Of a DNA stretch of 38,633 nt, positions 7,460 to 15,134 are shown in pieces; position 1 is the first letter of the stretch, and each line of letters begins with the position of its first letter. The notes under the pieces were generated by a model. It did no database searches, had not been told where the DNA came from, and was given only the letters and a program-made list of their open reading frames with translations. A program made the position numbers and the translations under genes. Source of the DNA: Nocardiopsis endophytica (lineage in GTDB: Bacteria > Actinomycetota > Actinomycetes > Streptosporangiales > Streptosporangiaceae); contig NZ_JAQFWQ010000065.1 of NCBI RefSeq assembly GCF_027706725.1, positions 1 to 38,633 of the forward strand. Reading direction: 5' to 3'.

Positions 7460-9142
7460 TCACACCCGCGTCTCACCTTGAGGCGCGGCCGGCCGGTCGG
7501 CCGCGCGGCGGCGGCGCGCCGCCACGGCCGCGGCGGCCAGGGCCCCCAGTGCCAGGGCGGACAGGGCCGCCTCGGGCAGGGCGCCCAGCCGGGTGGCGGG
7601 GGTCAGCCCCTCCTTCGCGGGCAGCTCGGCGACCTGCCAGGCGCGTTCGGCCTCGGGCGAACGGTAGGCGACCGAACCGTCCGGGTCGACGAACGCGCTG
7701 ACCCCGCTGGTGGCGGCGACCACGGCGGGGCGGCCGTGCTCGACGGCCCGCAGCTGGGTGATGGCGAGCTGCTGGTCGGACTGGCCGGTGAAGTTGTAGT
7801 TGGCGTTGTTGGTGGGCACGGCGATGATCTGCCCGCCTTCGGCGACCGCCTCGCGCAGCGGCAGGTCGAAGGCCACGTCGAAGCAGATGGCGGTGGCCAG
7901 CGTGGTGCCGCCGATGGGCAGGGCGCCCGGCTCGGTCCCGGGGACGCCGTCGCTGCCGACCTGTTCCAGACGGCTCACGAAGCGGGTGAAGAAGTCCCGG
8001 AAGGGGATGTACTCGCCGAAGGGCACCAGGTAGCGCTTGGTGTAGTGGTCGCCCGGCCCGTCCTCGGGGCTCCACACCACGCTGCGGATCTCCCGCTCGG
8101 TGCCGTCGTCGCTGTAGCGGGTGATCCCGAAGAGCAGGGGCGCGCCGATGCGCTCGGCGGCCCGGTCGATGAGCGCGGCCGCCTCGGGGTCGGAGTAGGC
8201 GTCGAGGTCGCTGGCGTTCTCGGGGAGGACGACCAGGTCGGGGCGCTCCACCTCGCCGGAGTCCACGGCCTCGGCGAGCTCCTCGACGGTGTCGACGTGG
8301 TTCTGCAGCACCTGCATGCGCTCGCCGAGGATGTCCATCTCGCCGACGTTGGGCACGTTGCCCTGGATGAGGGCGACGGTGACGGTGTCGTCGGTGGCCG
8401 GGGCGCCGATGCGGGGCGCGGCCATGCCGAACAGGGGGACGGCGACCGCTCCGGCCAGGAGGGCGGCGGGCACCGCCAGGGCGCGTGGGCCCAGCCCCCG
8501 GGCGCGGGCGCGGACGGCGCCGAGCACGGCGGCCAGCAGCAGCGTGCCGCTCAGGGCCACGGCGAAGGAGGCCAGCGGCGAGGACCCCAGGGCGGCGTAG
8601 CCGGAGAAGGGGGTGTCGGGCTGGGCGAAGGCGAGTTTGCCCCAGGGGAAGCCGCCGAGCGGGAAGCGGGCGCGCACCGCCTCCTGGAGGACCCACATGG
8701 CGGCGGTCCACACGGGCCATCCGGGCAGCCGCGAGACGGCGGCGATGCCCATGGCCATGGGGGCGAAGTAGACGGTCTCGGCGGCGGCGATGACCAGCCA
8801 CACGTCGGCGCCGAACACGTTCTGCCACTGGATGAGCGGCACCATGAGCGCGGCGCCGGAGAGCAGGCCGAGCCAGGCGGCGCGGCGCAGGCGGACGCCG
8901 ATCAGCGCCCATCCGAGCAGGGCGACGGCGATCGGGCCGAGCCACCACAGGCCGTAGGGCGGCAGGGAGAGGAGCTGGGCGAGCCCGGCCGCGGCGGCGG
9001 CCGCGGCGCGCAGCAGGGCGGTGCGGCCGGGGCGGGGGCCGTGCGCGGAGGGGGCGGGGGCCGGCGGGGCGGGCCCGGTGCCCTCGGCGTCGCAGGCGTC
9101 GGAGCGGGTGCCCTCGGCTACCACGTGCGGCTCGCTTTCCAC
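7460..9142 (-). CDS. lnt: Apolipoprotein N-acyltransferase
   Basis: Integral membrane enzyme that N-acylates the lipid-modified cysteine of lipoproteins, 560 aa from GTG 9142. An N-terminal block of about six to seven helices starts near GRTALLRAAAAAAAGLAQLL. The extracytoplasmic nitrilase-fold domain has the three catalytic positions: Glu in VVLPENASD, Lys in YTKRYLVPFGEYIPF and Cys in TAICFDVAFD. The last helix and a basic tail close the protein. GTG 9142 follows GGGGA at 5 nt spacing; GTG 9124 is an alternative. The frame is open as far as 9535, but that extension is low-complexity Pro/Arg/Ala sequence crossing a 10-G run and was not included. It is the last core gene before the integrative element. 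Confidence 0.9.
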   Translation of the reverse strand: MESEPHVVAEGTRSDACDAEGTGPAPPAPAPSAHGPRPGRTALLRAAAAAAAGLAQLLSLPPYGLWWLGPIAVALLGWALIGVRLRRAAWLGLLSGAALMVPLIQWQNVFGADVWLVIAAAETVYFAPMAMGIAAVSRLPGWPVWTAAMWVLQEAVRARFPLGGFPWGKLAFAQPDTPFSGYAALGSSPLASFAVALSGTLLLAAVLGAVRARARGLGPRALAVPAALLAGAVAVPLFGMAAPRIGAPATDDTVTVALIQGNVPNVGEMDILGERMQVLQNHVDTVEELAEAVDSGEVERPDLVVLPENASDLDAYSDPEAAALIDRAAERIGAPLLFGITRYSDDGTEREIRSVVWSPEDGPGDHYTKRYLVPFGEYIPFRDFFTRFVSRLEQVGSDGVPGTEPGALPIGGTTLATAICFDVAFDLPLREAVAEGGQIIAVPTNNANYNFTGQSDQQLAITQLRAVEHGRPAVVAATSGVSAFVDPDGSVAYRSPEAERAWQVAELPAKEGLTPATRLGALPEAALSALALGALAAAAVAARRRRAADRPAAPQGETRV

Positions 9143-9596
9143 CTGCGTCCCCGGGCCCGGCGTCGGGGCGGGGAGGGCGCGCGGCCGGTCGGCCGTCGGC
9201 GCCGGGACGTCTGCTCTGCTGCTCTGCGGGGAGGGGGATGGCGCACCGGGGCCTTGGGCCCGGTACGGCGCAACAGTACCACCCGGCTCTGCACCGCCCC
9301 CAGGGGCCGCCGAGCACCCCCGGGGGGGGGGCACGGAGGCGCGCCCCCGCTTCCCGGCTCGGCTCGGCCGGAGGGCCGCCAGGGTGTGCAGGATCGGGTG
9401 GCCACGACGCAGGTCGGCGGCACGCGCGGTAGCGCTGTCGGGCGTGCGGCGTGTGCGTGGCCGCGCTGAAGAAGCGGCGACGGCACAGCAGGTCCCCCGC
9501 TCACGGGCCCCGGCCGGGCGGTGGGCGCCTCGCACGCCCCGAGGTCATCGTGCGTGGAGTTGTGGGCTGTTCGGCCCGCACCCCGTTCCACCTGGG
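9143..9596. other. Intergenic region between lnt and the integrase; likely left junction of the element
   Basis: No gene or tRNA is recognisable in these 454 bases. They hold a 10-nt G homopolymer (9322-9331) and a segment (9427-9483) resembling, in inverted orientation, 18272-18327 beyond the right end of the element. As the integrase gene ends at 9597, the left attachment site probably lies here, but no direct repeat with the right side was found by eye. Confidence 0.4.
9427..9483 (+). repeat. Dispersed inverted-copy repeat, left copy
   Basis: On the plus strand this segment matches the minus strand of 18272-18327 at roughly three quarters of positions. It includes exact blocks CGTGTGCGTG and GCGGCGACGG. 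The two copies lie outside the integrase and outside the last element gene and face in opposite directions, so they are not attachment-site direct repeats. Confidence 0.45.
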
Positions 9597-11102
9597 CTAA
9601 CGGTCGGTCTCGCCGTTGTCGGGGCCGGTCTGGCCCGTGAATGGCCCGGCCTTGTCGAGCGCGGTCTTGACCTGACCGTTCGCCGTGTGGACCCCGGTGT
9701 CGAACCAGTGCGCGTAGGTGCGCATCAGCACGTCCATGGTGTGGCCCAGGCGCCGGGCGACCTCAGGGGCGGGAACCTTCGCGTACAGCAGCCAGGACGC
9801 GCACCCGTGCCGCAGATCGTACGGCCGCACCGCCAGCCCCAGCGAGAGTTCCGAGGGCGTGAGCGCCGTCTTGCGGGCCCGCTCCCAGGCCCGCCGGTAG
9901 ACCGCGCCCGAGAGGACCGCGTACTCCCCGTGCGGGGCGGAGGTCTGCCACCACAGGCGCCCGTCCGGGGCCGTGCCGTGCCGGGCCAGGTGGCGCCGCA
10001 GCAGCGCCACCGCTTCCGGGTTCAGCGGCACCGGCCGCACTTCGTCCACCTCGCGGTGCTTGAGTTCCCGGGCCTCCCCGTGCTGGCCGGAGTCGGTGTA
10101 GCGCGCGGGCACCTCGGTGCGCGCCCCGGAGACCATGAGCACCCCGAACCCGGGCACCGCGTCAGGGTCGGTGACCTGTTCGGGCCAGATGATGTCCTGT
10201 TCGCGCACGGCCCGCGTCTCACTGGGCCGGGTGCCCGCCAGGTAGGCCAGGCCGAAGAAGCCCGCCAGGAAGTCATCGCGTGCCCGCCCGGTGTCCAGCA
10301 GGGCCCGCACCAGCCGGGATGCCTGTTCGTAGCTGGGCACGGTGCGGGGGTTGACCGCATCGGCCGCCCGCGACCGGGAGAACCGGGCCCCCGAGATCGG
10401 GTTGGAGGCGATCATCTTGTGCTCTGCCGCATGGTCAAGGGCCAGGCTCCACACCCCGCGCCGACGCCGCACCGAGCTGGCTGTCAGCGGGCCGCGTCCG
10501 TCCACGCGCATGGAGCAGCGCTCCAGCACCTTGGTTGCGGCCGTCTTGTCGCCCATCTGCGACACCGGCAGCGAGACCCGTTCCACCCAGGCCAGGCACG
10601 CCCGGTCCAGCTCCGAGAAGGCGCCTTCGTCCGGAGGCAGGATGCGGTCTTCAGGCCGGGCCGCGCCGGAGTGCACGCGGAATGCCAGCGCCGCGTTGAG
10701 GGCTTTGCGGACCCGAGCGGCCGGGGCCGGGGCCTTGTGGCGCTTTGCACGCGCGTCGTCGACGGAGGCCATGGCCAGGTGCACGGCGTGGCTAGCGACG
10801 AGTGAGCGGGTGTTGCCCGAAGTGGTGTGCGCCCAGGCGTGGCGCACATAGGAGCGCAGCAGCGACCACACCGACTCCCGAGAGGCGGCCCAGGATTCGG
10901 GCTCACCGGTGACGGTGGAGAACCGTTCGCCGTTGCGCGCCGCGCGGTGGAGGTCGGTCTTGTGGGTGGTCGCGAGTTCCTTGGTCAGGAACGAGCGCGA
11001 CTTCTCCACGGTGTCGATGCGCCACCGCAGTTCCCAGGGCTTGCGCCGGTTGGCCCGCTTGCGGATTTCCCAGAACTGGATGTCTTGCGCGCCTGCACTC
11101 AT
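9597..11102 (-). CDS. Tyrosine recombinase / integrase of an integrative element
   Basis: Site-specific integrase of 501 aa that would catalyse integration and excision of the element. The N-terminal AP2-like arm-binding region starts QFWEIRKRANRRKPWELRWR. A SAM-like core-binding domain lies in the middle. The catalytic domain has Arg in LAGTRPSETR (about residue 292), RPYDLRHG (Arg431, His432), LGH (His454) and the nucleophile in RTYAHW (Tyr463). The first His of the usual HxxR box is Tyr, a variant common in actinomycete integrases. ATG 11102 lies 6 nt after GGAAGGAA and overlaps the excisionase stop by 4 bp (ATGA), so expression is coupled. It lies at the left edge of the element, as usual. 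Confidence 0.93.
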   Translation of the reverse strand: MSAGAQDIQFWEIRKRANRRKPWELRWRIDTVEKSRSFLTKELATTHKTDLHRAARNGERFSTVTGEPESWAASRESVWSLLRSYVRHAWAHTTSGNTRSLVASHAVHLAMASVDDARAKRHKAPAPAARVRKALNAALAFRVHSGAARPEDRILPPDEGAFSELDRACLAWVERVSLPVSQMGDKTAATKVLERCSMRVDGRGPLTASSVRRRRGVWSLALDHAAEHKMIASNPISGARFSRSRAADAVNPRTVPSYEQASRLVRALLDTGRARDDFLAGFFGLAYLAGTRPSETRAVREQDIIWPEQVTDPDAVPGFGVLMVSGARTEVPARYTDSGQHGEARELKHREVDEVRPVPLNPEAVALLRRHLARHGTAPDGRLWWQTSAPHGEYAVLSGAVYRRAWERARKTALTPSELSLGLAVRPYDLRHGCASWLLYAKVPAPEVARRLGHTMDVLMRTYAHWFDTGVHTANGQVKTALDKAGPFTGQTGPDNGETDR

Positions 11103-11296
11103 CCGCGGTTCCTTCCGTCTAGCTGATTGGTTCGCACCCATTCTATGAAATCCGAACGGTTAATCCGAATGCTGCCGCCGGGGGACTTGAACGTTCTCGG
11201 TCCTTTTCCGCGCTCTATCCACCGGTACACCGTCCGGCGGCTGAAACCCAGCTCACGCGCCATACCGGCCACGGTCAGCACCCCATCCCCGCTCAA
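11099..11296 (-). CDS. Excisionase-like helix-turn-helix protein (Xis), TTG start
   Basis: A 65-aa MerR/excisionase-type DNA-binding protein expected to direct the integrase towards excision. The helix-turn-helix reads LTVAGMARELGFSRRTVYRW (residues 7-26), followed by a wing (SPGGSIRINRSDFIEWV). The start is a TTG (11296), well supported by GGAGGT 6 nt upstream; no better ATG or GTG exists in frame. The four-base overlap with the integrase matches the xis-int order of pSAM2-type elements. A 320-bp gap separates it from rep. Confidence 0.88.
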   Translation of the reverse strand: MSGDGVLTVAGMARELGFSRRTVYRWIERGKGPRTFKSPGGSIRINRSDFIEWVRTNQLDGRNRG

Positions 11297-11617
11297 CTCC
11301 CCACCTCCGCAGAAACCGACTCACGGCCATTCGCCACGGGCCAGCCACGGGCCACGAAAAACGACCGGAAAAGGCCAAACAAAAACCAGGAATTCCATTC
11401 CATTAGGTTGACGGGCGCGCGGCGGGCGGCCCACAGGCCAAACCCCCGACCACCCACCCCTTCGCCCGGCGGGCGCCGAGGCGCATAGGACGCGCTACGC
11501 GCGCAGTTCTCCTGCTCTGTGGCCGGGGCCGCCGGAGAAGCACCAGGAAGGTGGAAGGAGTGGACGCGCTTCGCGCGCAGACTTGCCCCGTAAGCGCCGC
11601 CGGGGTCCGGGGGCGCC
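11297..11617. other. Rep-xis intergenic region with repeats and an A/T-rich tract
   Basis: No supported gene. It contains a tandem 11-bp repeat GCCACGGGCCA (11333-11343, 11344-11354), an unusually A/T-rich stretch (about 11355-11410), and an 18/19 direct repeat GGACGCGCT(A/T)CGCGCGCAG (11488-11506 and 11562-11580). The xis-int promoter must lie here on the minus strand. The spaced repeats could be binding sites for Rep or Xis (inference). Confidence 0.45.
11488..11580. repeat. Spaced 19-bp direct repeat downstream of rep
   Basis: GGACGCGCTACGCGCGCAG (11488-11506) and GGACGCGCTTCGCGCGCAG (11562-11580) differ at one base and lie 74 bp apart. Each copy is itself nearly palindromic around its centre. 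Iterons, Xis arm sites or processed-transcript hairpins are all possible. Confidence 0.6.
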
Positions 11618-13096
11618 TCACAGCTCACGGGCCAGCGCCGCTTCACGTGCCAGCAGCTCGCGGTACTCCCGCCGTGCGTGTTCCAGGTCGGCCGTGATCC
11701 CCGCCGCCAGGTCCGCATCGGCCAGGCCGGTGAACCCGGTCCCCGCGTAAGCCCACTGGCCCAGCAGCACCGCGTCCCCGGACGCGGCTTGCGCCCACGG
11801 ATCCGGCGACCCCTCTTCCACGCGTTGGCGGGCCCGCCACGTGCGCCGCACCGCCCGCAGCGCGGCCATCGTCGTACTGAACCGCCGGGACTTGGTCGCC
11901 AGGTGGCCCCGGTACCCCAGCGCATGCGCCCACCGACGCAGCCCCAGGTGCTCCAGGTCGCGGCGCCCGCCCAGGGCCCACGCCGTGGCCGCCATCCGCG
12001 CCAGATGCGGCCCCACCTTCGCCACCAGACCCGCAAGGTCCAGACGCCGCAGACGATGCGCCAGCGCCCCCGGAGCACTGTCGGCCGCCGTCTTGGTGGC
12101 GTACTTCGCCAGGTAGGCCGCCAACCTGGCCGGATCGTCCTCACCCGTGGCGGTCACGTCCCGCACGTCCAGTTGCGGCCCCCACTCACACGAGCGCAGC
12201 GCCCCGTCCGGGGAGGGCAGCGCGAACGACACCGAGGAAGCGGCCGAGCGGACCGCACCGGCCAGCAGGGCGGGCGTCGCCCAGGACGGAGGCGCCACCA
12301 CCGCCGAGGCGTCATCCGGGTCCACCCCGTCCAGGCGCACCACCGCGTGCAGGTGCACCAGCCCCCGCCGCTGGTACTCAGCGACCTTGACGTAGGACAC
12401 CCGCAGCAGCCGGTCAACCTCGCGGACGGTCACGCGACGGCCGAGCGCGGCCGAGGCCGCCGGGGCCAGCGCCCGCCCCACCGCGATCCGGGTGCGCCGC
12501 CACAACTCACCCACATGCGCGTTCCACAGCACCGCACCCGTGTAGTCCCAGCACTCCGGACACACCGGCGTGCCCACCACCCGGTGGTCCGCCTCATGCA
12601 CCAGATCGCACCCCAGAGGCCGACCATGCACACACCTGGCACCCGACCGGCGCGGACGGCACCCCCCGCCCCGCGCAGTGTGCACCGGACCGAAGGACGG
12701 AGCCGTCAGCGTCACGAACAACCTCGGATGCGCCCCGACCGTCCCGGGCACCGCGTCGTCGGCCGAAGCGCCGTCGCGCCCCCGCATCCCCGAGGCCACC
12801 AGATGCCACAGATCCCGCCTGTACCGCTCCGAGCAGGCCGGACACACCGAAGCCCGCCGGTCCCCGCACGCCACCAACACCACACCATCAGGCGCATCCC
12901 GCGAGGAGAACGCCGCCAGCACCTCGCCCGAGCCCGAATCCGCCGCAGCAGCCGACCCCGCCACCCGCACCGGCCGAACACACCCCGAGACCCTTTCCAC
13001 CTGCGAACGCCAGGAGGGGAAATCCTCCCGGACCATCCGCCTGTGGGCCGCCTCCGCCCACCTACCGTTTATCCCGTTCGATTCCCCAGAAAACAC
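11618..13096 (-). CDS. RepSA-like rolling-circle replication initiator (HUH)
   Basis: Replication initiator of pSAM2/AICE type, 492 aa from GTG 13096. Zinc-binding cysteines lie in ACGDRRASVCPACSERY (about 76-91) and VCPECWDY (179-185). The conserved block LFVTLTAPSFGPVH is at 126-139, the HUH-like metal motif is VHLHAVVRLDG (247-257), and the catalytic tyrosine candidate lies in AAYLAKYATKTA (326-337, Tyr328 or Tyr332). These proteins nick the double-strand origin, which is often close to or within the rep gene. The start is uncertain: the GTG has only GTGGGGG upstream, and an ATG at 13036 (MVREDFPSW) would remove 20 residues. It is transcribed towards xis and int. Confidence 0.9.
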   Translation of the reverse strand: MFSGESNGINGRWAEAAHRRMVREDFPSWRSQVERVSGCVRPVRVAGSAAAADSGSGEVLAAFSSRDAPDGVVLVACGDRRASVCPACSERYRRDLWHLVASGMRGRDGASADDAVPGTVGAHPRLFVTLTAPSFGPVHTARGGGCRPRRSGARCVHGRPLGCDLVHEADHRVVGTPVCPECWDYTGAVLWNAHVGELWRRTRIAVGRALAPAASAALGRRVTVREVDRLLRVSYVKVAEYQRRGLVHLHAVVRLDGVDPDDASAVVAPPSWATPALLAGAVRSAASSVSFALPSPDGALRSCEWGPQLDVRDVTATGEDDPARLAAYLAKYATKTAADSAPGALAHRLRRLDLAGLVAKVGPHLARMAATAWALGGRRDLEHLGLRRWAHALGYRGHLATKSRRFSTTMAALRAVRRTWRARQRVEEGSPDPWAQAASGDAVLLGQWAYAGTGFTGLADADLAAGITADLEHARREYRELLAREAALAREL

Positions 13097-13404
13097 CGCG
13101 CCCCCACGGTCCGGCTAGAACAAGCGTTCGCCTTCTGCGTTCAATGCTCACCGACACCCACAGGAATGTCCACCCCCATAGAAATCGCAGGTCACAGCAC
13201 CAACTCCGGTTCTACGAACAACGCGTTTCCCTGCCCGCACTTCCATTATCAAACGAAAGTGCCGGGGTGGATCGCCTATCGGTGTCGGTGCGGATCCATG
13301 CAGGTCAGGGGTAGACCGGAAGTCCGTGACCCACTAGAAGAGCCCTCTCCCCGGGGGATGAGGGAGAGGGCTTGCCCATAGACAGGCTCAGTGGGGGCGG
13401 GGCC
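13097..13404. other. Upstream region of rep, relatively A/T-rich
   Basis: This region is less GC-rich than its surroundings and must contain the rep promoter on the minus strand. On the plus strand a 71-codon frame (13166-13381) with a Cys/His cluster is open, but it lacks a spaced Shine-Dalgarno sequence and runs through a terminator hairpin, so it is not called as a gene. Confidence 0.4.
13341..13372 (-). terminator. Hairpin terminator between the small-gene operon and rep
   Basis: AGCCCTCTCCC (13341-13351) and GGGAGAGGGCT (13362-13372) give a perfect 11-bp stem with a 10-nt loop. On the minus strand CTTCT follows. It lies just past the stop of the 87-aa gene (13405) and insulates rep. Confidence 0.75.
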
Positions 13405-13668
13405 TTAAGCGGCGCTCCGTTGAAGCAGGTCCCGAACCACGATGGTGCGGTCCGAGACCGCGTGCCACCACGGCCCCGCGAGGCTCTTGGGGTCGGCGGT
13501 GGCGTACTGGTGGAGCGCGGCCAGCGCCAGCGCGTTCAGCACCGGCACCGCACCCGCATCAGCGGGCACCAGCAGACGCGTTCCCGCACCGTCCAGCGCC
13601 AGGGCGAACCCGCCGCCGGGCCGGGTCCGTGTCCGCACCGTGGCCGGATCAAGGCATGAGGGGCACAT
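13405..13668 (-). CDS. Small conserved-looking protein of unknown function in the element
   Basis: 87 aa, not recognised. It starts MCPSCLDPATV with a CxxC that could bind a metal or form a disulfide. A short beta-rich middle (GGGFALALDGAGTRLLVPADA) follows, then an Ala/Leu-rich helix and a WWHAVSDRTIVVRDLLQ end. ATG 13668 has GGGAG at good spacing. It is the last gene of the four-gene minus-strand operon and lies 38 bp after the UTRA gene. Codon use matches the neighbours. Confidence 0.75.
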   Translation of the reverse strand: MCPSCLDPATVRTRTRPGGGFALALDGAGTRLLVPADAGAVPVLNALALAALHQYATADPKSLAGPWWHAVSDRTIVVRDLLQRSAA

Positions 13669-13706
13669 GCTTCTCCCATCAGGGGCAGGGAAGGCGGGGG
13701 CGGGGG

Positions 13707-14204
13707 TCAGACGGTGAAGGAGTAGGACAGCACGTGGCGGTGCCCGGCCAGCACCAGCCGCGCCACCTCCACCGGCTCCTCATCCGCGCTGTAGGCGGTG
13801 CGCGTGATGGCCGCCACCGGGCCGGGCGAGCCGAACGCGGCTTCCTCCTTTTCGCTGGGCAGCCGCGTGCGCAACTCCTCCCGGAAGCGCACCGGCTCCA
13901 ACCCCATGTCCGCCAGCCGCGCATACACCCCGCCCGGACCGGTATCGGTTCGCCAGGCCCACTGCCCGATCGCCTCCAACGGAAGGAACGAGGTGGCGAG
14001 CTGGACGGTCTCCCCTGCGGCGTCGGTGTAGCGGCGGGACCGCTGGAGCATCGGCACCCCGCAGGCCAGCCCGAAGACCCGCCGCACATCATCGGGGGGA
14101 ACCGTCTTGTCCACCGCGACCCCGCGCGCGGTGAGCGGGTTGACCGGGTGGCCCAGCGCCCAATTGGTGAGCGCGTGCGGCATGTCTCTGCGAATGTCGT
14201 GCAA
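13707..14204 (-). CDS. Stand-alone UTRA-domain protein (GntR/KorSA-like effector domain without HTH)
   Basis: 165 aa from TTG 14204, which has AGGAAAGG 6 nt upstream; ATG 14183 would give 158 aa. From about residue 20 to the end the sequence fits the UTRA ligand-binding fold of HutC/GntR regulators: VPMLQRSRRYTDAAGETVQL, an ATSFLPLEAIGQWAW segment, then EELRTRLPSEKEEAAFG and the closing VEVARLVLAGHRHVLSYSFTV. No winged helix precedes it in any frame. In pSAM2 the full-length GntR protein KorSA represses transfer and activation genes. A UTRA-only protein might act as a ligand sensor, anti-repressor or partner of another DNA-binding protein (inference). Confidence 0.78.
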   Translation of the reverse strand: MHDIRRDMPHALTNWALGHPVNPLTARGVAVDKTVPPDDVRRVFGLACGVPMLQRSRRYTDAAGETVQLATSFLPLEAIGQWAWRTDTGPGGVYARLADMGLEPVRFREELRTRLPSEKEEAAFGSPGPVAAITRTAYSADEEPVEVARLVLAGHRHVLSYSFTV

Positions 14205-14434
14205 CGTCGGCCTTTCCTGTCTCTGCACGGGTCGGACGGCCCGGCGCCCGGCAAGGGGGCCCGCATCCCCCGCAGGACAAAACACCCCGATGCGCAGGCC
14301 ACCGGGCCGCCGCCCCACCCCGAGGGCCCGGGGCAGGGCCGTACCGGGCAGGTGCCCCCGGACACCCGCACGGCACGATGGGTGCCCGCCCACCCGCCAG
14401 GAGCACGCTCGAACCGGCGGGCGGGGGGCGGCTT

Positions 14435-14647
14435 TCAGGAGTCCACGCCCTTTCGGCGCAGCACCGTTTGAATCCCGGCCAGGTAGCAGCGCTTGGCCAC
14501 CACCGAGCCGTCCGCCTCCGAGAGCGTGTAGAGCTGCCCGCCGGGAACGGGCTCACGGGTCAGCCGGTAGCCGTGGCAGGCCGCCAGCCGCATGATGCGG
14601 GCGACCGCGCTCCGGTACTCGGGCAGGTCGGGAAGGCAGGCGCTCAC
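14435..14647 (-). CDS. Small protein of unknown function, translationally coupled
   Basis: 70 aa, not recognised. It starts at GTG 14647, which overlaps the TGA of the upstream 108-aa gene (GTGA), so it is probably translated by coupling. An N-terminal amphipathic helix (LPEYRSAVARIMRLAACHGY) is followed by a beta hairpin (YTLSEADGSVVAKRCYL) and a basic end. The size and order resemble small accessory genes of AICEs, but I cannot assign a family. Confidence 0.7.
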   Translation of the reverse strand: MSACLPDLPEYRSAVARIMRLAACHGYRLTREPVPGGQLYTLSEADGSVVAKRCYLAGIQTVLRRKGVDS

Positions 14648-14970
14648 GCCGCATCACCGCCCCACGGCTGCCCCGCCACCGGGGGGTGGGGGTGCCCGCC
14701 CGCGTGCCGGGCCTGGTGCTCCATCTCAGCGCCGACCACCTCCGAGAGCCCGTCCAGGGTGGGGGCGTACAGGGTGGGGTTCAGGCCGCGCTGTACCTCA
14801 GCGGGGGTGGGCTGCCGGGTCAGGTCGGCCACCCACCGCCAGTCGGCAGGAGCGTTGGGAAGGTAGGAGGCCACCCAGCCGGGGTGGGCCCGGTTCCACT
14901 GCCGCCGGGCCGACTCGATCCCGGGCGGGAGGTCGGGCGCGTCCGCGCCTGGGCGGGGGGTATCGTCCAT
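14644..14970 (-). CDS. Small proline-rich protein of unknown function, first gene of the element's minus-strand operon
   Basis: 108 aa. A disordered acidic/proline N-terminus (MDDTPRPGADAPDLPPG) precedes a Trp-rich centre (RRQWNRAHPGWVASYLP, ADWRWVADLTRQPT) and a His/Pro/Gly-rich C-terminus. ATG 14970 has GAGGTGAG upstream at suitable spacing. The leader contains a 12-bp stem-loop (15026-15066) and a shared palindromic operator candidate (15135-15151). No family recognised. Confidence 0.7.
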   Translation of the reverse strand: MDDTPRPGADAPDLPPGIESARRQWNRAHPGWVASYLPNAPADWRWVADLTRQPTPAEVQRGLNPTLYAPTLDGLSEVVGAEMEHQARHAGGHPHPPVAGQPWGGDAA

Positions 14971-15025
14971 GTCGTCTCACCTCGCAGGTAGGTGGGGCCA
15001 CGCCCCCGGACGCCAGCCCGCGTCG

Positions 15026-15066
15026 CGGGGGTTTGCTGTGCGGAGGACGGGAGAAGCGAACCCCCG
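15026..15066 (-). promoter_or_regulatory. Stem-loop in the leader of the minus-strand operon
   Basis: CGGGGGTTTGCT (15026-15037) pairs with AGCGAACCCCCG (15055-15066) through 12 positions with one G-T wobble and a 17-nt loop. It lies about 56-96 nt upstream of ATG 14970 and so probably in its 5' leader, where it may attenuate or protect the message. Confidence 0.5.
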
Positions 15067-15134
15067 TCGTCCATGGCGTCAGCCTTGTGGATGGAATGAC
15101 CCAGGTGAAGGGGCTTGTCAGTTCCCTGGAGGAG

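Noticed and set aside
9143-9535. Extension of the lnt frame upstream to 9535 (131 extra residues)
   Set aside because: Low-complexity Pro/Arg/Ala/Gly sequence across a 10-G run, without family similarity or a start signal. GTG 9142 with GGGGA gives the usual Lnt length.
9481-9610. attL/attR direct repeats or a tRNA 3' end flanking the element (also looked at 17854-18200)
   Set aside because: No shared direct repeat of useful length and no T-loop/acceptor pattern could be found by eye. An empty-site comparison would decide.
11403-11621. A 72-codon frame overlapping the rep stop
   Set aside because: Basic low-complexity translation made from the DNA direct repeats; the start has no convincing Shine-Dalgarno sequence and there is no recognisable domain.
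13186-13198. CGCAGGTCACAGC, repeated at 16500-16512, as an attachment or binding site
   Set aside because: A 13-base match within 9 kb of GC-rich DNA is expected about once by chance, and the flanks do not match.
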